In this document: in pieces, positions 1 through 25,273 of the stretch | How positions within the stretch are numbered: the stretch's first letter is position 1 | Layout: each line of letters starts with the position of its first letter | Assembly: GCF_026213295.1 (NCBI RefSeq) | Contig: NC_079421.1 | Location: 22,505,605-22,569,604, forward strand | Reading direction: 5' to 3' | Source of the DNA: Gadus chalcogrammus | Lineage: Eukaryota > Chordata > Actinopteri > Gadiformes > Gadidae | DNA: 64,000 nt | Made by a program: the position numbers and the translations under genes | The notes under the pieces: generated by a model | Databases searched by the model: none | Told to the model about the DNA's origin: nothing | Seen by the model: the letters and a program-made list of their open reading frames with translations, nothing else

Positions 1-180
1 GATGCGGAGTGCCAGAGGCTGAAGCGCGTGGACGAGATCATGCTGCTGGACGAGAGGAAGCGGCCGTACAGCAGCCTGCACGAGGTCAAGCAGCCAACCG
101 AGGAGGAGATGGAGGCCTTCCGCATGAAGCGGGGCCGCGAGGACGACCCCATGTTCGCCTTCCTGCACCCCCCCTCCTGA
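1..180 (+). CDS. slu7: Pre-mRNA-splicing factor SLU7, C-terminal end (partial)
   Basis: The open frame enters from the left edge and ends with TGA at 178-180, giving the last 59 residues. The stretch [14 protein letters not shown], then [13 protein letters not shown] and DDPM near the end, matches the conserved C-terminus of SLU7, a nuclear zinc-knuckle factor that helps 3' splice-site selection in the second step of splicing. The zinc knuckle lies outside the window. The terminal residues after DDPM (FAFLHPPS) differ from the mammalian ending, as is common at this variable tail. The neighbour order slu7, c1qtnf2, ccnjl is the expected vertebrate microsynteny. Identification rests on recalled family sequence, not on a search. 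Confidence 0.88.
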   Translation, partial: DAECQRLKRVDEIMLLDERKRPYSSLHEVKQPTEEEMEAFRMKRGREDDPMFAFLHPPS

Positions 181-485
181 GCCTCCTCCGCAGGGCCTCA
201 GGGTACCGGCCCCCGGGGGGAGGTCCCCCGGTCTGTAGGGTCCGTCGACGGGGCAGCAGCCGCCTAACTCACAGGACCCACCGCAAACTCAAACCACACA
301 GTGTAGGGGCTTCTTAAAATGATGTTTGTTTATGCTTTTATGGCCGAATGAGGACGGTTGTTGTTGTAGGGCTTTTTTGTTTAGGAGTCATTATTCCACG
401 GTAAATGGGGAATTACCATTTGTGCGCTTTGTAAATATCAACTACATATTCATTAAAGGCCATCATTCAAATTTTGTGATACTGA

Positions 486-491
486 AATAAA
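486..491 (+). promoter_or_regulatory. slu7: Polyadenylation signal of slu7
   Basis: An AATAAA hexamer lies 306 bases after the slu7 stop codon in AT-rich sequence and is the first canonical signal downstream. It implies a 3' UTR of roughly 330 bases. Confidence 0.6.
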
Positions 492-511
492 TTTGTTTGT
501 AAAATTAACCG

Positions 512-1770
512 TTTACTCATTTTTGTTGTGTTTTCGAAACAATGGTCAGCTGTATGGAGCATCTCTAAAACGTATGCAATATTTACAAAGGGTGTTTGCC
601 AGGCAGTCATATAAGAATAGCGACACCGCGTGGGCAGATGATACATGAACTCCGCACTGCAATAGATCATCTCCCATCAAATCTAAACCAGGAAGTTTGA
701 GGTTATTAGAAACAGACTCCACCAATGTCTATTTTGAAGGATTTGACTAGTCATTTTTCCATTGGCTCAGATTTAACGTATTAATCATCTTTCTTTTTAT
801 ACCTTCAGAGCAGACCAAAGCACCAGAAGTAAAACCAATACTTCCAACCTTAAATGGATGTGGAGTAAAGTGGATACCAAAGCTCGTGGTACATTCCATT
901 CTGTATATATGTCCATTGTTTCTTCTATCTACAACATATTTAAAAGGCTCAGTATATCAGCAGGCCATGCTTTGATGCAAGGACTTAACACATGCATTAT
1001 GTTCCCCTAATACTGTTGTTTCCCCCTTCTGCTGCCTGCTGCCAGCTACAGCACATACACATCTGTTAATAGTCATAGAATAAAGCAGTTTCGCCCCATC
1101 AAAATGAATAGCTTCTCGCTATCTTGTGACTCACTTCGAGCTTAATCTAACCTCTGATATGGATTATAATGACTAATACTTGCTCAAACAATGACGCACA
1201 GTTTAGGGCTTCGTTCCATGTAAAAAATTTCAGTGGGCCACTTTGATAGCTATCGGAAGAAGCATATGACATCACTGTCAAAGTATTTTACTGGCAGTGT
1301 TTTCAGCAGGGCGGATGTTAGGGTTTGCGTGATTCACTGTTGGTGAGTCTCTTTAATGCTCTATCACACCAGTGTTATCTATCCCCAATACTGGAAAATA
1401 TCATGTCCGAAACTTGGCAGACGACTACTGAGTAGCGTTGCAGAATGTCCACAGCCTACAGTTCTCCAACTGGTGAGTTGATATGCATCATAGCCTCTAT
1501 GTTCTCGTACGGCCACTACGCCCTCAACCCGTTCTTCCATTGCTCAGATTGTTATGCGGCATCAGGGGATTGCATGGAATGAATCATAACATTTTCTGTA
1601 AATATACTGCATACAAGCTACAAGCCTATGCTTTGCTCGGGTGTTGCCAGTCTTCCCACTTTTGTACCGTATGCTTTATGCACATTATTGGGCATACATA
1701 TTGACCCATCTTTAATACCGGCCAGCCATAGTCCAATCTCAGAGGTCCATGGTCGTGCTCTTCCTTCCTC
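512..1770. other. Intergenic region between slu7 and c1qtnf2
   Basis: AT-rich, low-repeat sequence with no credible coding frame. It must hold the promoter and any noncoding first exon of c1qtnf2, because the first coding exon has a splice acceptor in front of it, but I cannot place either from sequence alone. Confidence 0.5.
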
Positions 1771-1795
1771 AGGGAGAGTGACGCTCCAGACATGC

Positions 1796-2765
1796 ATGCT
1801 GCTGTGTTTGGTGTCCGTGGCATCCTGCCAGTCGCCGTCGCACACGCACAGGAGAGGACGGAACCTCACCATCCATTCCTCCCAGCTGGTGTGCAGTCTC
1901 CCGGGCCCCCAGGGGCCTGCGGGACAACCCGGAGCCTCTGGATCTCCAGGGGCTATGGGCGCACAGGGGCCCCCAGGGAGAGATGGCCTGGATGGGAAGG
2001 ATGGAGAGAAGGGCGACCGGGGCGACGCAGGTGAGGCCTCCGTCCATCTCGCGGTCTAACGTGTCGTGGTTACTGCAGCGATGTGCATGACTCCGTTAGT
2101 TACCGTAACGCTGATCGCTCTCCTCAGCTGAGCCCGGGAGGCCAGGGAACCCCGGGAAGCCGGGGCCGAAGGGCAAAGCAGGCGTGATCGGCAAGGCCGG
2201 GCCCCGGGGGTTCAACGGGCTGCGGGGCACCCCAGGGGTGACGGGCAAGCCCGGGAGGAAGGGCCCGCCGGGCGACGCGGGCGTGGACGGGGCCCCCGGC
2301 GGCTGCAGCTGCGGGGACAACAGCGCGCGCTCGGCCTTCTCCGTGGCGATGACCAAGAGCTACCCCCAGGAGCGGCTGCCGATCCGCTTCGGCCGCATCC
2401 TGCTCAACGAGGGCGACCACTACAACGCCACCAGCGGGAAGTTCGTCTGCGCCTTCCCCGGGGTGTACTACTTCACCTACGACATCACCCTGGCCAACAG
2501 GCACCTGGCCATCGGACTGGTCCACAACGGGAACTACAAGATCAAGACGTTCGACGCCAACACGGGGAACAACGACGTGGCGTCGGGCTCCACCGTGCTG
2601 CAGCTGCGGCGCGGGGACCAGGTGTGGCTGCAGATCTTCTACTCCGGGCAGAACGGCCTGTTCTTCGACCCGTACTGGACGGACAGCACCTTCACCGGCT
2701 TCCTCATCTATGCCGATCGGCAAAAGCAACTGCCGAAAGCAACTAATGCTGAAGATTTGAATTAG
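1796..2765 (+). CDS. c1qtnf2: Complement C1q tumor necrosis factor-related protein 2 (CTRP2)
   Basis: There are two coding exons, 1796-2030 and 2128-2765 (phase 1 junction, GT at 2031, AG at 2126-2127), giving 290 residues; the human protein is about 285. The ATG at 1796 is preferred because an acceptor-like AG at 1771-1772 precedes it and it begins a short hydrophobic signal peptide ([11 protein letters not shown]). An upstream in-frame start at 1628 lies before that acceptor and lacks a signal. The order is signal peptide, short N-terminal segment with an NLT sequon and Cys33 ([11 protein letters not shown]), Gly-X-Y collagen stalk about 37-135, a CSC pair, then a C1q head from about residue 147 ([22 protein letters not shown] block, [15 protein letters not shown]). 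The product should be a secreted trimeric adipokine-like protein. At residue 79, which spans the splice junction, Ala replaces the expected collagen Gly. Confidence 0.9.
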
Positions 2766-3085
2766 GCTTATTTGTTGTGTTTTTCTATTGCTTCACAGTA
2801 TTTACGTGGTTGATTTCCATAGGTTGACCACTTTGTTGCATTCAAAATGTTTAGGTGTAGGTGTGTTAGCGTGTAACTGCATAAACTGAAAGACATGGGA
2901 CGAGGTCAAATATAATCGGACACCAGATGGCGCTCTGCTCTTGGGACCTGGAGGGATCGAAGAACGGAAAAACGTACTAATTAAAACTAAAAACGATTAA
3001 AATCCCAAATGGATAGACATACAGACAGACAGCGTATCATAAAGACGGACCGTCAGACAGATGAATAGATAACATTCCGTAATTG

Positions 3086-3106
3086 AATAAAATATAATTG
3101 AATAAA
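3086..3106 (+). promoter_or_regulatory. c1qtnf2: Candidate polyadenylation signals of c1qtnf2
   Basis: Two AATAAA hexamers (3086-3091 and 3101-3106) lie about 320 bases after the c1qtnf2 stop in an AT-rich stretch and before the GC-rich ccnjl promoter. They are the best candidates for its 3' end. Confidence 0.45.
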
Positions 3107-3199
3107 ACAAGATTAGCCTATTCAGAACTTTGTACTCTAAAAAGTCCCATAAACTAGCGTGTTTATTAAAAATAAATTATTTATTTACTTTTGGACATG

Positions 3200-3601
3200 G
3201 TTTTTCTCGCGGACGTCGTAACCGGACTCTCCAGTATCTTTCCCCGGTGTTTGTAGTCCGGATATTGTAGTCCTGTGTTGGACTACAACTCCCGTGACCA
3301 CCACCGTTCTCCACGTCGAGCGCACGAGCCTCCCTCGCGGCAGCAGCTGGCGGTACTTTGTTAGCGCGGCGCCGAGGCGGCGGACGGGAAGATCGCTGGG
3401 AAAAGTGTCAACACTTTAGGAAAACACCGGAGCAAAGCGCCCGTTAGTCGGTACGGAGGTGGCGTTGTTCTGACCGCCTGACGGAGGATTCGACCCACGT
3501 TTTAACCGACCTTCGGGGGAGATTACCAAGTTCCCCGGAGAGGAATCCCCCGTCCGGGATGCGGGACTGAGACAAAGGGTCTGGGGCTTCCCGTCGGGCT
3601 G
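3200..3601 (+). promoter_or_regulatory. ccnjl: CpG-rich promoter and noncoding exon 1 of ccnjl
   Basis: Sequence changes abruptly from AT-rich to GC- and CpG-rich at about 3200 and stays so to a good donor (CTGG|GTGAGT, intron from 3602). No coding frame starts here, so this is read as a TATA-less promoter plus 5' UTR exon. ACTACAACTCCC at 3282-3293 matches the known ZNF143/THAP11-type SBS promoter motif. TTGTAGTCC at 3251-3259 and 3265-3273 are reverse-oriented copies of its left half. The transcription start itself is not determined. Confidence 0.55.
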
Positions 3602-4318
3602 GTGAGTGGCACGCCGCGATGGCGACTAAAAGTTTACCAGGCTGATTGTTGATGGGAGAAAACCAGTGTGGATTAACCTAGTACGATGAGCTGTTTTCTG
3701 CAGTTTTTTTTACCCCCGGGAAGCTTATTATGAGCAGTGTTTTTACCAGTATGGCAAGTTGGGTGGCATGGCTTATAGCGTCTTAGAGGTCGAGTGGATG
3801 AGACGCGTGTGGTAAATATAGTATAGTGGGTTCGTCCTTTACCAGTATAAGGTGGACCAGTATAGAAGGTGTACTGGTCCTTCACGCTGGCCACCCAGGG
3901 ATACGACATCAGCGGGCTGCTGAGGTCCTCCCTGCCCGTGGAAGTGGTCAGAGGAGGGGTATGGAAATGTAAACTTTCTGATCAAATGCTAAGAATCCTA
4001 AGACTTCTAAATTATTTGTGGTGAAATCCTCTGCTTCTACTTTGATTAAAAAAAACAACAACATGCACTTATGTTGTATCCTCCACTTGGACAAAATACA
4101 TCTTGGATTGGAGTGTTGCTCAACTCTTGACAACAATGTGTGTTTTTCCATCATGGTAATCCATTGGTATGGACACGTTTTTGGGTTGTACTTCTTAAAC
4201 CACCTTTCCACTGGGATTGTAGCCCATTGTATGGGTGGACGGTCAGCTGCTGGGGTATTTACACACATGTACCGTTGTATTTCAGCAGGAATAACTTCAT
4301 CCTTTGGGCTTTCTCTGG

Positions 4319-18807
<14,489 letters not shown>

Positions 18808-19068
18808 CGCCAGGAGACGGAGAGGGACCCGGCCACCGGGCAGGAGTGCGCCCCCATGTACCCCACGCAGCTCCCGCCCCCCATCACGCCCCTGGCCGAC
18901 CTCCTCGCCCTCTCCGTCAGCAGCGTGCCGGGCGGCGCTTGGCCCGACTCCTCCTCCTCCTCCACCTCCTCCTCGTCCTCGTCCTCCTCCCTCTCCAAGC
19001 GACGGCTCAAACGCAAGCAGCGTTCCCGCGGCAACATGGACCCGGTGGAGGTCATCACGCTGACGTGA
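18808..19068 (+). other. ccnjl: In-frame coding-like extension after the ccnjl stop
   Basis: After the TGA at 18805-18807, the same frame stays open for 86 codons to a second TGA at 19066-19068. By my reading all but four of the 86 codons end in G or C, while first and second positions are mixed. That period-three signature matches the preceding ccnjl exon and fades after the second stop. The predicted tail has a PPPITPLADLLALSV segment, a run of serines, a basic KRRLKRKQR cluster resembling a nuclear localisation signal, and ends PVEVITLT. The first stop sits in AGG TGA CGC. The sequence ACAG|GTGACG overlapping the stop could also act as a splice donor. Read-through, alternative splicing or a recent loss of extension are all possible. 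Confidence 0.55.
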
Positions 19069-21930
19069 GCGCCGGGCCGACGGGCGCGCTCCGACGCCAC
19101 AGCGACACCCACGGAGGCCCCGGGGGCGGGTGGCCCGCCGGGCCGTCTGTTATCACTGTGAGCGCGGTTGGACCGCCGAGCCCGACGGAAGAGGACACGT
19201 GGAATGATCTAGACTATGTACGGTTATCTCGCTGCTTTAAATCTGATATTAAATCCAAAATGCATTAACCAATAAGGAGAGGAGAAACAGGCCAGTAAAT
19301 AACGCATTTCTTTTCAACCCTCCACAAATATCTATATGCTTTAAAGGAGCCCGTAGCCGCATGGCCAGGGAACAAAGAAGCTACGCCATTTAATTAAATT
19401 ACAGAATTCCTTTATGCGCCGGTCTGTCGACGTGAATGAAATGCCGCTCGGCTTAGATGGAGCTATAGAGGTGGAGCTATAGAGGTGAGGCTATAGGGGT
19501 GGAGCTATAGGGGTGGAGCTATAGGGGTGGAGCTATAGGGGTGGAGCTATAGGGGTGGAGCTCTAGGGGTGGAGCTCTAGAGGGCGATTGTGATTGGCTG
19601 CACCAGCCCTCAGACGGTGCAGTAAAGGTCCTTCCTCAGTTACCAGCGTGTGGTGTTCCATCACGGCTTGGTGAATCTCTCTGGGATCTAATCTCTTCTG
19701 CAGCCCCCTCTTCCTCTGCCCATTCCCTGTTGCACCCAAAGGACAGCCTGTACGGTCAGCCACCGCCCGCATCTTCCAGGACCTTGCCGTTAAATATCAC
19801 CAGAAACACTCAAAAGACATTCGCTGAAATGGCAGGTTGGGATTGGCTACTAATGGGGACCTAGACATTGGATCTATAGCTACTGATGTACATTGGCTCT
19901 ATGGCTACTGATGGACATTGGTTCTATAGCTACTGATGGACATTGGTTCTATAGCTACTGATGGAGATTGGTTCTATAGCTGTTCCAGGGGACATGGCCG
20001 TGTGGTTCTATAGCTACTGATGGAGATTGGTTCTATGGCTTCTTATTGACATTGGTTAAAGCTGTTCCTGGGGACCTGGACATTTGGTTCTGGGGTGTGT
20101 ACATATGAAATGCTGCTGCCTTCTTATGAACTGTTGGTTCTGTGTCTGTGTTATTGACTCCAATGTTTACATGAACCACAAAGTTGCAGGGACTTGAACA
20201 AATTACTTGAATATGATGCCATTGAAACGTGCTGTAGCTTTTATTTATGACACAGCTTTTTCGCGATATTCCTTTTTTTTTCATCTTTTTTTCTATATAT
20301 TTTAGTGTAGTTTGTTTAACCAACCATAGTACCACACCCTGTTTAAAAATATAGTTTTTTTGCTGTGTGCTATTGTATGACAACTGTATAATTAAACTCA
20401 GGTCTAAAGGTAGCCACTACTCAAAGCCCCCCCCCGTTCTATTTAGTGTGCTTTAATTGGATGCTAATACAGCACCCATGGGGTCTGGCGTATCGCCCCT
20501 CCTCACCCAGAGCTCCACATGCTGCTGAGACGTCGATGACGAACTGCTGAGCAAGTCTACGAACCCCCCCCCCCCCCCCCCCCCCCTCCCCCAAAGGCCC
20601 TATATATTCGCATCGCCGTGGAAACAACCCCGGAGTGAAACGGGTTGCCATCTGCAGCTGATCTGCTCAAATTGCTTCCACGGTTTCAAAAGCGGGCAAT
20701 TGCTCGTTTTTTTTTTTTCCTCCTCCACTTCCTGCTCCCCGAAGTATAAACACATCCAGATTCCCAGTGTTGTTCGGCAGCAGTGTTGGGCCCCGTCCGT
20801 TTCCATGGCGACGGCTCCCCCGTATCCCAGCAGCACCTGATGTGCACGGCGAGTTGTGTGTGTTTGTGTGTGTGTGTGGGTGGCGGCGGTAGTGGTGGTG
20901 GTGGTGGTGGGAAATGAAAAAAAAGAAAACCCGACGGCAGTAAACGAATGCTGTGGCCGAGCCGTCTCCTCTTTTAGAAACTGACACAACTGTATTTTCT
21001 CTGGCGGCCGGGTGCCACTTTTCACACCCGCCAGAGGACTCAATGAGCTCCGTGAAAAATAGGTTTGCCCGCTTCTACTTACGGTTCCAAGGGTTGCCGG
21101 AGACAGCTCACCGTGCTAGTGCCTTGTCCGGCTGGTGGTGGACGACTGGGGTCATACAGCCAGAGACGACGTTGTAAAATGTAACGATAACACTACGACA
21201 TGACCTCCCGCTCTGCCTTCCACCCGACGCACCCACCTATTCCAGACAGATGTTTGTGTTGTTTTATAAACCACTGTTGAGGACATTTTGTGTACCTTTT
21301 CTTTTTTTTACCAGACTTTTTCTCCCGTATTTTTAATGATTTATTTTTTCATGGTTTGTTTTTTACATTCCTTTATATAGGTGCATTATAGTTTTAAGCT
21401 TGTTTAGTTAAAGCTTTATTTCACATTGACGTTGGTATGAACACGGTTTTTTAATGTTTTTATTTAAGACAATAACCTGCTCTCCCTCACTAAAAAGAGC
21501 AACCACCCACTGAATTCTGCAAGGTGCAATATGTTTATTATCTGTTGTATAGCATTGTCACAACCATCACTGTGTATTGTTCACCACTGGTAGATCTTTT
21601 ATAATTTATTTTGATAACTGACTTGACCTGGCGTCGATTGATCACGGCCAGCGGCTCTGAACGCACCACATATGTTGCATATTGCAGCCCTTTTCATTGA
21701 GCGATCAGGTACACACTGATTTTTGTTTTTCCTTTCTATTCCGATCAAGACACCACTCCACTAAAACACAAGACGTCTCTCATGAGAGGTCTGGACGGCA
21801 CAAACTTTGTATTTTTATAATATTTTGTTACCATATGTTAGTTTGGTTTAATGTGACACATGATAAAGGAAACGTTTTTTTTATCGATTGTGGCATGGAA
21901 AATAAAAAAATAAAAAAGATTGAACAGAAC
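19069..21930 (+). other. ccnjl: Probable ccnjl 3' UTR
   Basis: No coding frame is seen. The region grades from GC-rich to AT- and T-rich and ends with AATAAA at 21901-21906 and 21909-21914, the strongest polyadenylation candidates; an ATTAAA near 20391 could give a shorter form. It includes a 15-bp minisatellite (GGAGCTATAGGGGTG, about 19464-19580), a diverged repeat of TTCTATAGCTACTGATGG (about 19870-20040) and a C27-like run near 20565-20587. Confidence 0.55.
21901..21914 (+). promoter_or_regulatory. ccnjl: Candidate ccnjl polyadenylation signals
   Basis: Two AATAAA hexamers eight bases apart at the end of a long AT-rich stretch on the ccnjl strand. Confidence 0.5.
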
Positions 21931-21970
21931 GTGCAAAGCAATGAAATAATGTTCCAATGACATGTCTTAC

Positions 21971-22063
21971 GAGATGTGTTGTGCCACCCCCATAACCCCA
22001 ACTCTTAATGCAATGGTCTGGGTCAGACCATTCCATTAAGAGGGTGGTGGCACAACAAATCTC
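21971..22063. repeat. Long imperfect hairpin (inverted repeat of about 40-50 bases per arm)
   Basis: The left arm 21971-22020 (GAGATGTGTTGTGCCACC then CTCTTAATGCAATGGTCTG) is complementary to the right arm 22024-22063 (CAGACCATTCCATTAAGAG then GGTGGCACAACAAATCTC), with a 3-base loop and one asymmetric bulge of about 10 bases. It may be a tiny MITE or a precursor-type RNA hairpin; nothing identifies a family. Confidence 0.85.
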
Positions 22064-22490
22064 TTGGCTTAGTGGTTCAACAGGTTTAGAAACTAGCTAT
22101 AGGCTACTTAGTGACTAATGATCTATAATGTTGTTGCAAGCTTTTCACCACAGCCACAGAGCATTTAACAAGGGAGTGCTGATTTTCGCAGTCCTTTCAC
22201 TTTGGATTACTAACCAAAGCCAAATGATGACATTTATAATATTAATCCCTCGACCCGTGGATTGAATCATTTATGGTGAAATGGCATTAGACTACTCTTT
22301 TTAGGGTGCTCAATAGGTTCACTTAGTTTCACTTCTGTGAAGGTAGATGTAGATTTGCATTTTGTTTGCTTTTAGTAATCAGGATTAAATCGTATGGCAT
22401 TTAAATTCCATGCTGAGCAAATGAGTAGGCCTGTCTAATCTGTCCTCTGATGAGCTAATTTAAAGCATGTATTTCACATACCCATGTTCA

Positions 22491-22674
22491 TCATAACAAC
22501 TGGTAAGATGATGTAACGGCCTAAATGACAAGTAAATTTAGAGAGGTCAAAGTCAAGTAAGGATTATGTAGGCCAGTGTGTTCACCATAACAACTGGTAA
22601 GATGTAACGACCTAAATGACAAGTATAATGAGAGAGGTCAAAGTCAAGTAAGGATTATGTAGGCCAGTGTAGCC
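22491..22674. repeat. Two-copy tandem duplication of about 92 bp
   Basis: The block from TCATAACAACTGGTAAGATG to GATTATGTAGGCCAGTGT is present twice in succession with a few substitutions and a small deletion in the second copy. No coding content. Confidence 0.9.
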
Positions 22675-24700
22675 TGGATTTTCGATGTTTTTCGTTAGTT
22701 TTAGATTTTATTTCCCAGGCAGGCACTGGTCGGGTTGGGGACAGGCGTCGCGGTGTGTTAAAGCTCTCTAGGGTTGCATGGTCCATGTGTTAATAGGGGG
22801 TTGGGGGTTTGAGAGAGATGGGTGTGGGACCGTCAGTTTGATAATGGATCTCTCCTATTTTACTTCCAGCCTTTGTTTACGATGCAAAATTGCAAGGGGT
22901 GCGGGCTTCCTTTTAATTGGTCTTTAATAATGGAGGGGGGGGGGCCTGTTCCTCTTCTGTGGTCGCCGCCTCAACACACGTGTTGGAACCCCTCTCCGAC
23001 CACCACAGGCCGATCTGATAATAGATGCGCGTATCTTCCGATATAGCATTACTGTCGTTCACATTCACATTGTAAATCAGAACATAAGTAGGCTATCCCA
23101 TTCCAAACGATGAATCCCTTGCTGCTGTAACCAGTCCATCCCACCCAGGTGAGAGCTGGCTGCAGCAGTGGTGCATGGAAGACGAACCACTGTGGTTAAC
23201 AACAGTCAATATTCTGAGCTAAAACAAATCTTATTTTCCTTGCCGATGTATTCCACGATGGAAACTTCGGCTCCGACTTTTATCCAGGGTCGACGAATGA
23301 AAAGCTTCCATCTCCAGGCTGATCATGTTTAGCCTCATCGACCCCGGTGGGCTATGAAGTTGTTGCAATGGCGCCGTTTTGTGGTGAAAGGATGACAGTA
23401 CACAGCTTTACAAAACAAGAGTCCAACGCAGAGAATCCCCAGCTCTTCATGATAATACCATACATGGGGTTTACATGCAATGGAATATATAGACACCACT
23501 GACCACTGTTTTGTTTGCCTATGTCTGCGTAAAGACATATTAATGGGGAAAATTTTGAATATAGGCTATTTTAAATTTTATTTGGGAAATGAATGATTTT
23601 CCCAAACAGAAACAGCATTTTATGAGCGGGTGAACTATCAAGAACGAACACACGGAAAAAATTGTGATACATTAATAATGAGATAAAATAAATTGAAGAA
23701 ACAACATAACTTTGATTTATGCTATTTATTTGTATTTTCGGCCCATTCGCTCTTCATCCCGACCTACCTAAATGTTTCCGTCTCTTACTTCAAAGAGCTG
23801 TGTACTTCAGTGAACAGTCCTCGAAGCGGAAAAGATAGGAACATGACAAGAATAATTGCTGTGCGTTGTGCCATGTTCTACTTCTGTAACATACAGAATT
23901 TGTCATATATCTTGTTATCATCAAAGACGGCTCTCTGTCGGAAACGGAAGTCCATCTATCAAAAGTCCCTCCCTCTCGGCTCCAATATAAAAACCCAATA
24001 GTGTAGCTGAAAGTCCCGCCCCCTCTCATCTCCTTATTTTATAGGTCCATGGGAGGATCCCGTTCCAGGCTTTCCGTTGTGGGATGAAAAAGTCTGGCAA
24101 CGATGTTAAAAGTTATATTTGTCCCAATTGGAGTAGATATTTTTTTTGTTTTTCATCGACATCGGACCACATCAAGAAGATTACAATGAGATATCGTTAT
24201 ATCAGATCGTTTTTAATTATTTTGTCATATCCGATGTTCAGGTTGATCAATAAAGTTTTCAACGACATCAAAGCCACCACGCATGCCGCTCGTCCGTATT
24301 TGTTCACCTTTAGCATATTTGATTTTGATAGCGTATAGGCTAAGGTTAAAGATAAGTAGGATTTCGTATAATCCTTCTTTTGATTCGGAAAAACCTTCTT
24401 CATCAAATACCGCAAAACTACTTGCAAGCTGATCTTCATTTGACAGGTGCGTCACAAGCCTGCAGCCCCGCCCATCTCAGGTGATTTACCGGCCCGCAGT
24501 CCCACCATCTCAGGTGAGTTACCGGCCCGCCGTCCCTCCCACCTCAATGCTCTGGCCTGATATTTAGGAGTCCGAGCAGCAAAGCTGCTTTGTCCTCTAT
24601 TGTTTCTATACCGTTCATTTTCCTCCAAAATTTTGTAAAAGTCATATTGCATCCTATACCGTAAGTCGAAAAACACTTGAATTTTGTCATTGTATCTACG
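22675..24700. other. Intergenic region downstream of ccnjl
   Basis: AT-rich sequence with scattered short frames that do not look coding. The only structure seen is a three-fold repeat of about 33 bases around 24462-24545 (ATCTCAGGTGA, TTACCGGCCCGC). No gene is supported. Confidence 0.5.
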
Positions 24701-24734
24701 ACTATAGGTATACCATTAACACAGATCTGTACTC

Positions 24735-25035
24735 TTTTAAGAAAGCCCTTAATTCTCTTGAGAAATGTGTGCTTGGAGTTTTCTTGATGTTTTGTGCTTA
24801 TCAATAGACATTTTCACCGTCTGAATGAGGCTTCATGTCGTTCAGGAATGTCAGTGGCTGAACGCGATTATGCTTTGTTCTTCTTAGGTTGAGAGTTCGA
24901 ATCCCGATTAGAGAATTATGAACAAGCTGAACATGACATTCCGCCATTGCTACAGACAATCAACATTCCGGCTCATGAGTTTCCAAGAATCTGACTGCCA
25001 AGACATAGTATGGCATTAAGGGGAACTTCTTCTTA
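24735..25035 (+). mobile_element. tRNA-like repeat family, copy 1
   Basis: This copy shares with 25140-26890 (interrupted) and 31222-31550 the ordered blocks AGCCCTTAATTC, GACATTTTCACC, a tRNA-like segment with an A-box-like GTGGCTGAACGCGATTATG and a B-box-like GTTCGAATCCC, then AGCTGAACATGACATTC and GTATGGCATTAAGGGGAAC. The box spacing of about 40 bases suggests a SINE with an internal Pol III promoter. I do not recognise a named family. Confidence 0.6.
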
Positions 25036-25273
25036 ACCATTTTTCCTTCATAATTAACTCTGTCATATTTCTATTTCTTCCGTCAGTGTTCTTGACTGCA
25101 AATGTTTAATTTCCCCAGAAAATGAGTTTTCAGGTATATGCTTTTAAGATAGCCCTTAATTCACATAGACATTTTCACCATGTGAATGAGGCTACATTTC
25201 AAGTTTTTCAGTGACTCAATGCGATAATGCCTTGTACTGGTGAACCTTAAGTTGAGAGTTAGAATCCCGATCA

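Noticed and set aside
1628..1795. Upstream in-frame start for c1qtnf2
   Set aside because: It would lie before a likely splice acceptor at 1771-1772 and would bury the signal peptide inside the protein.
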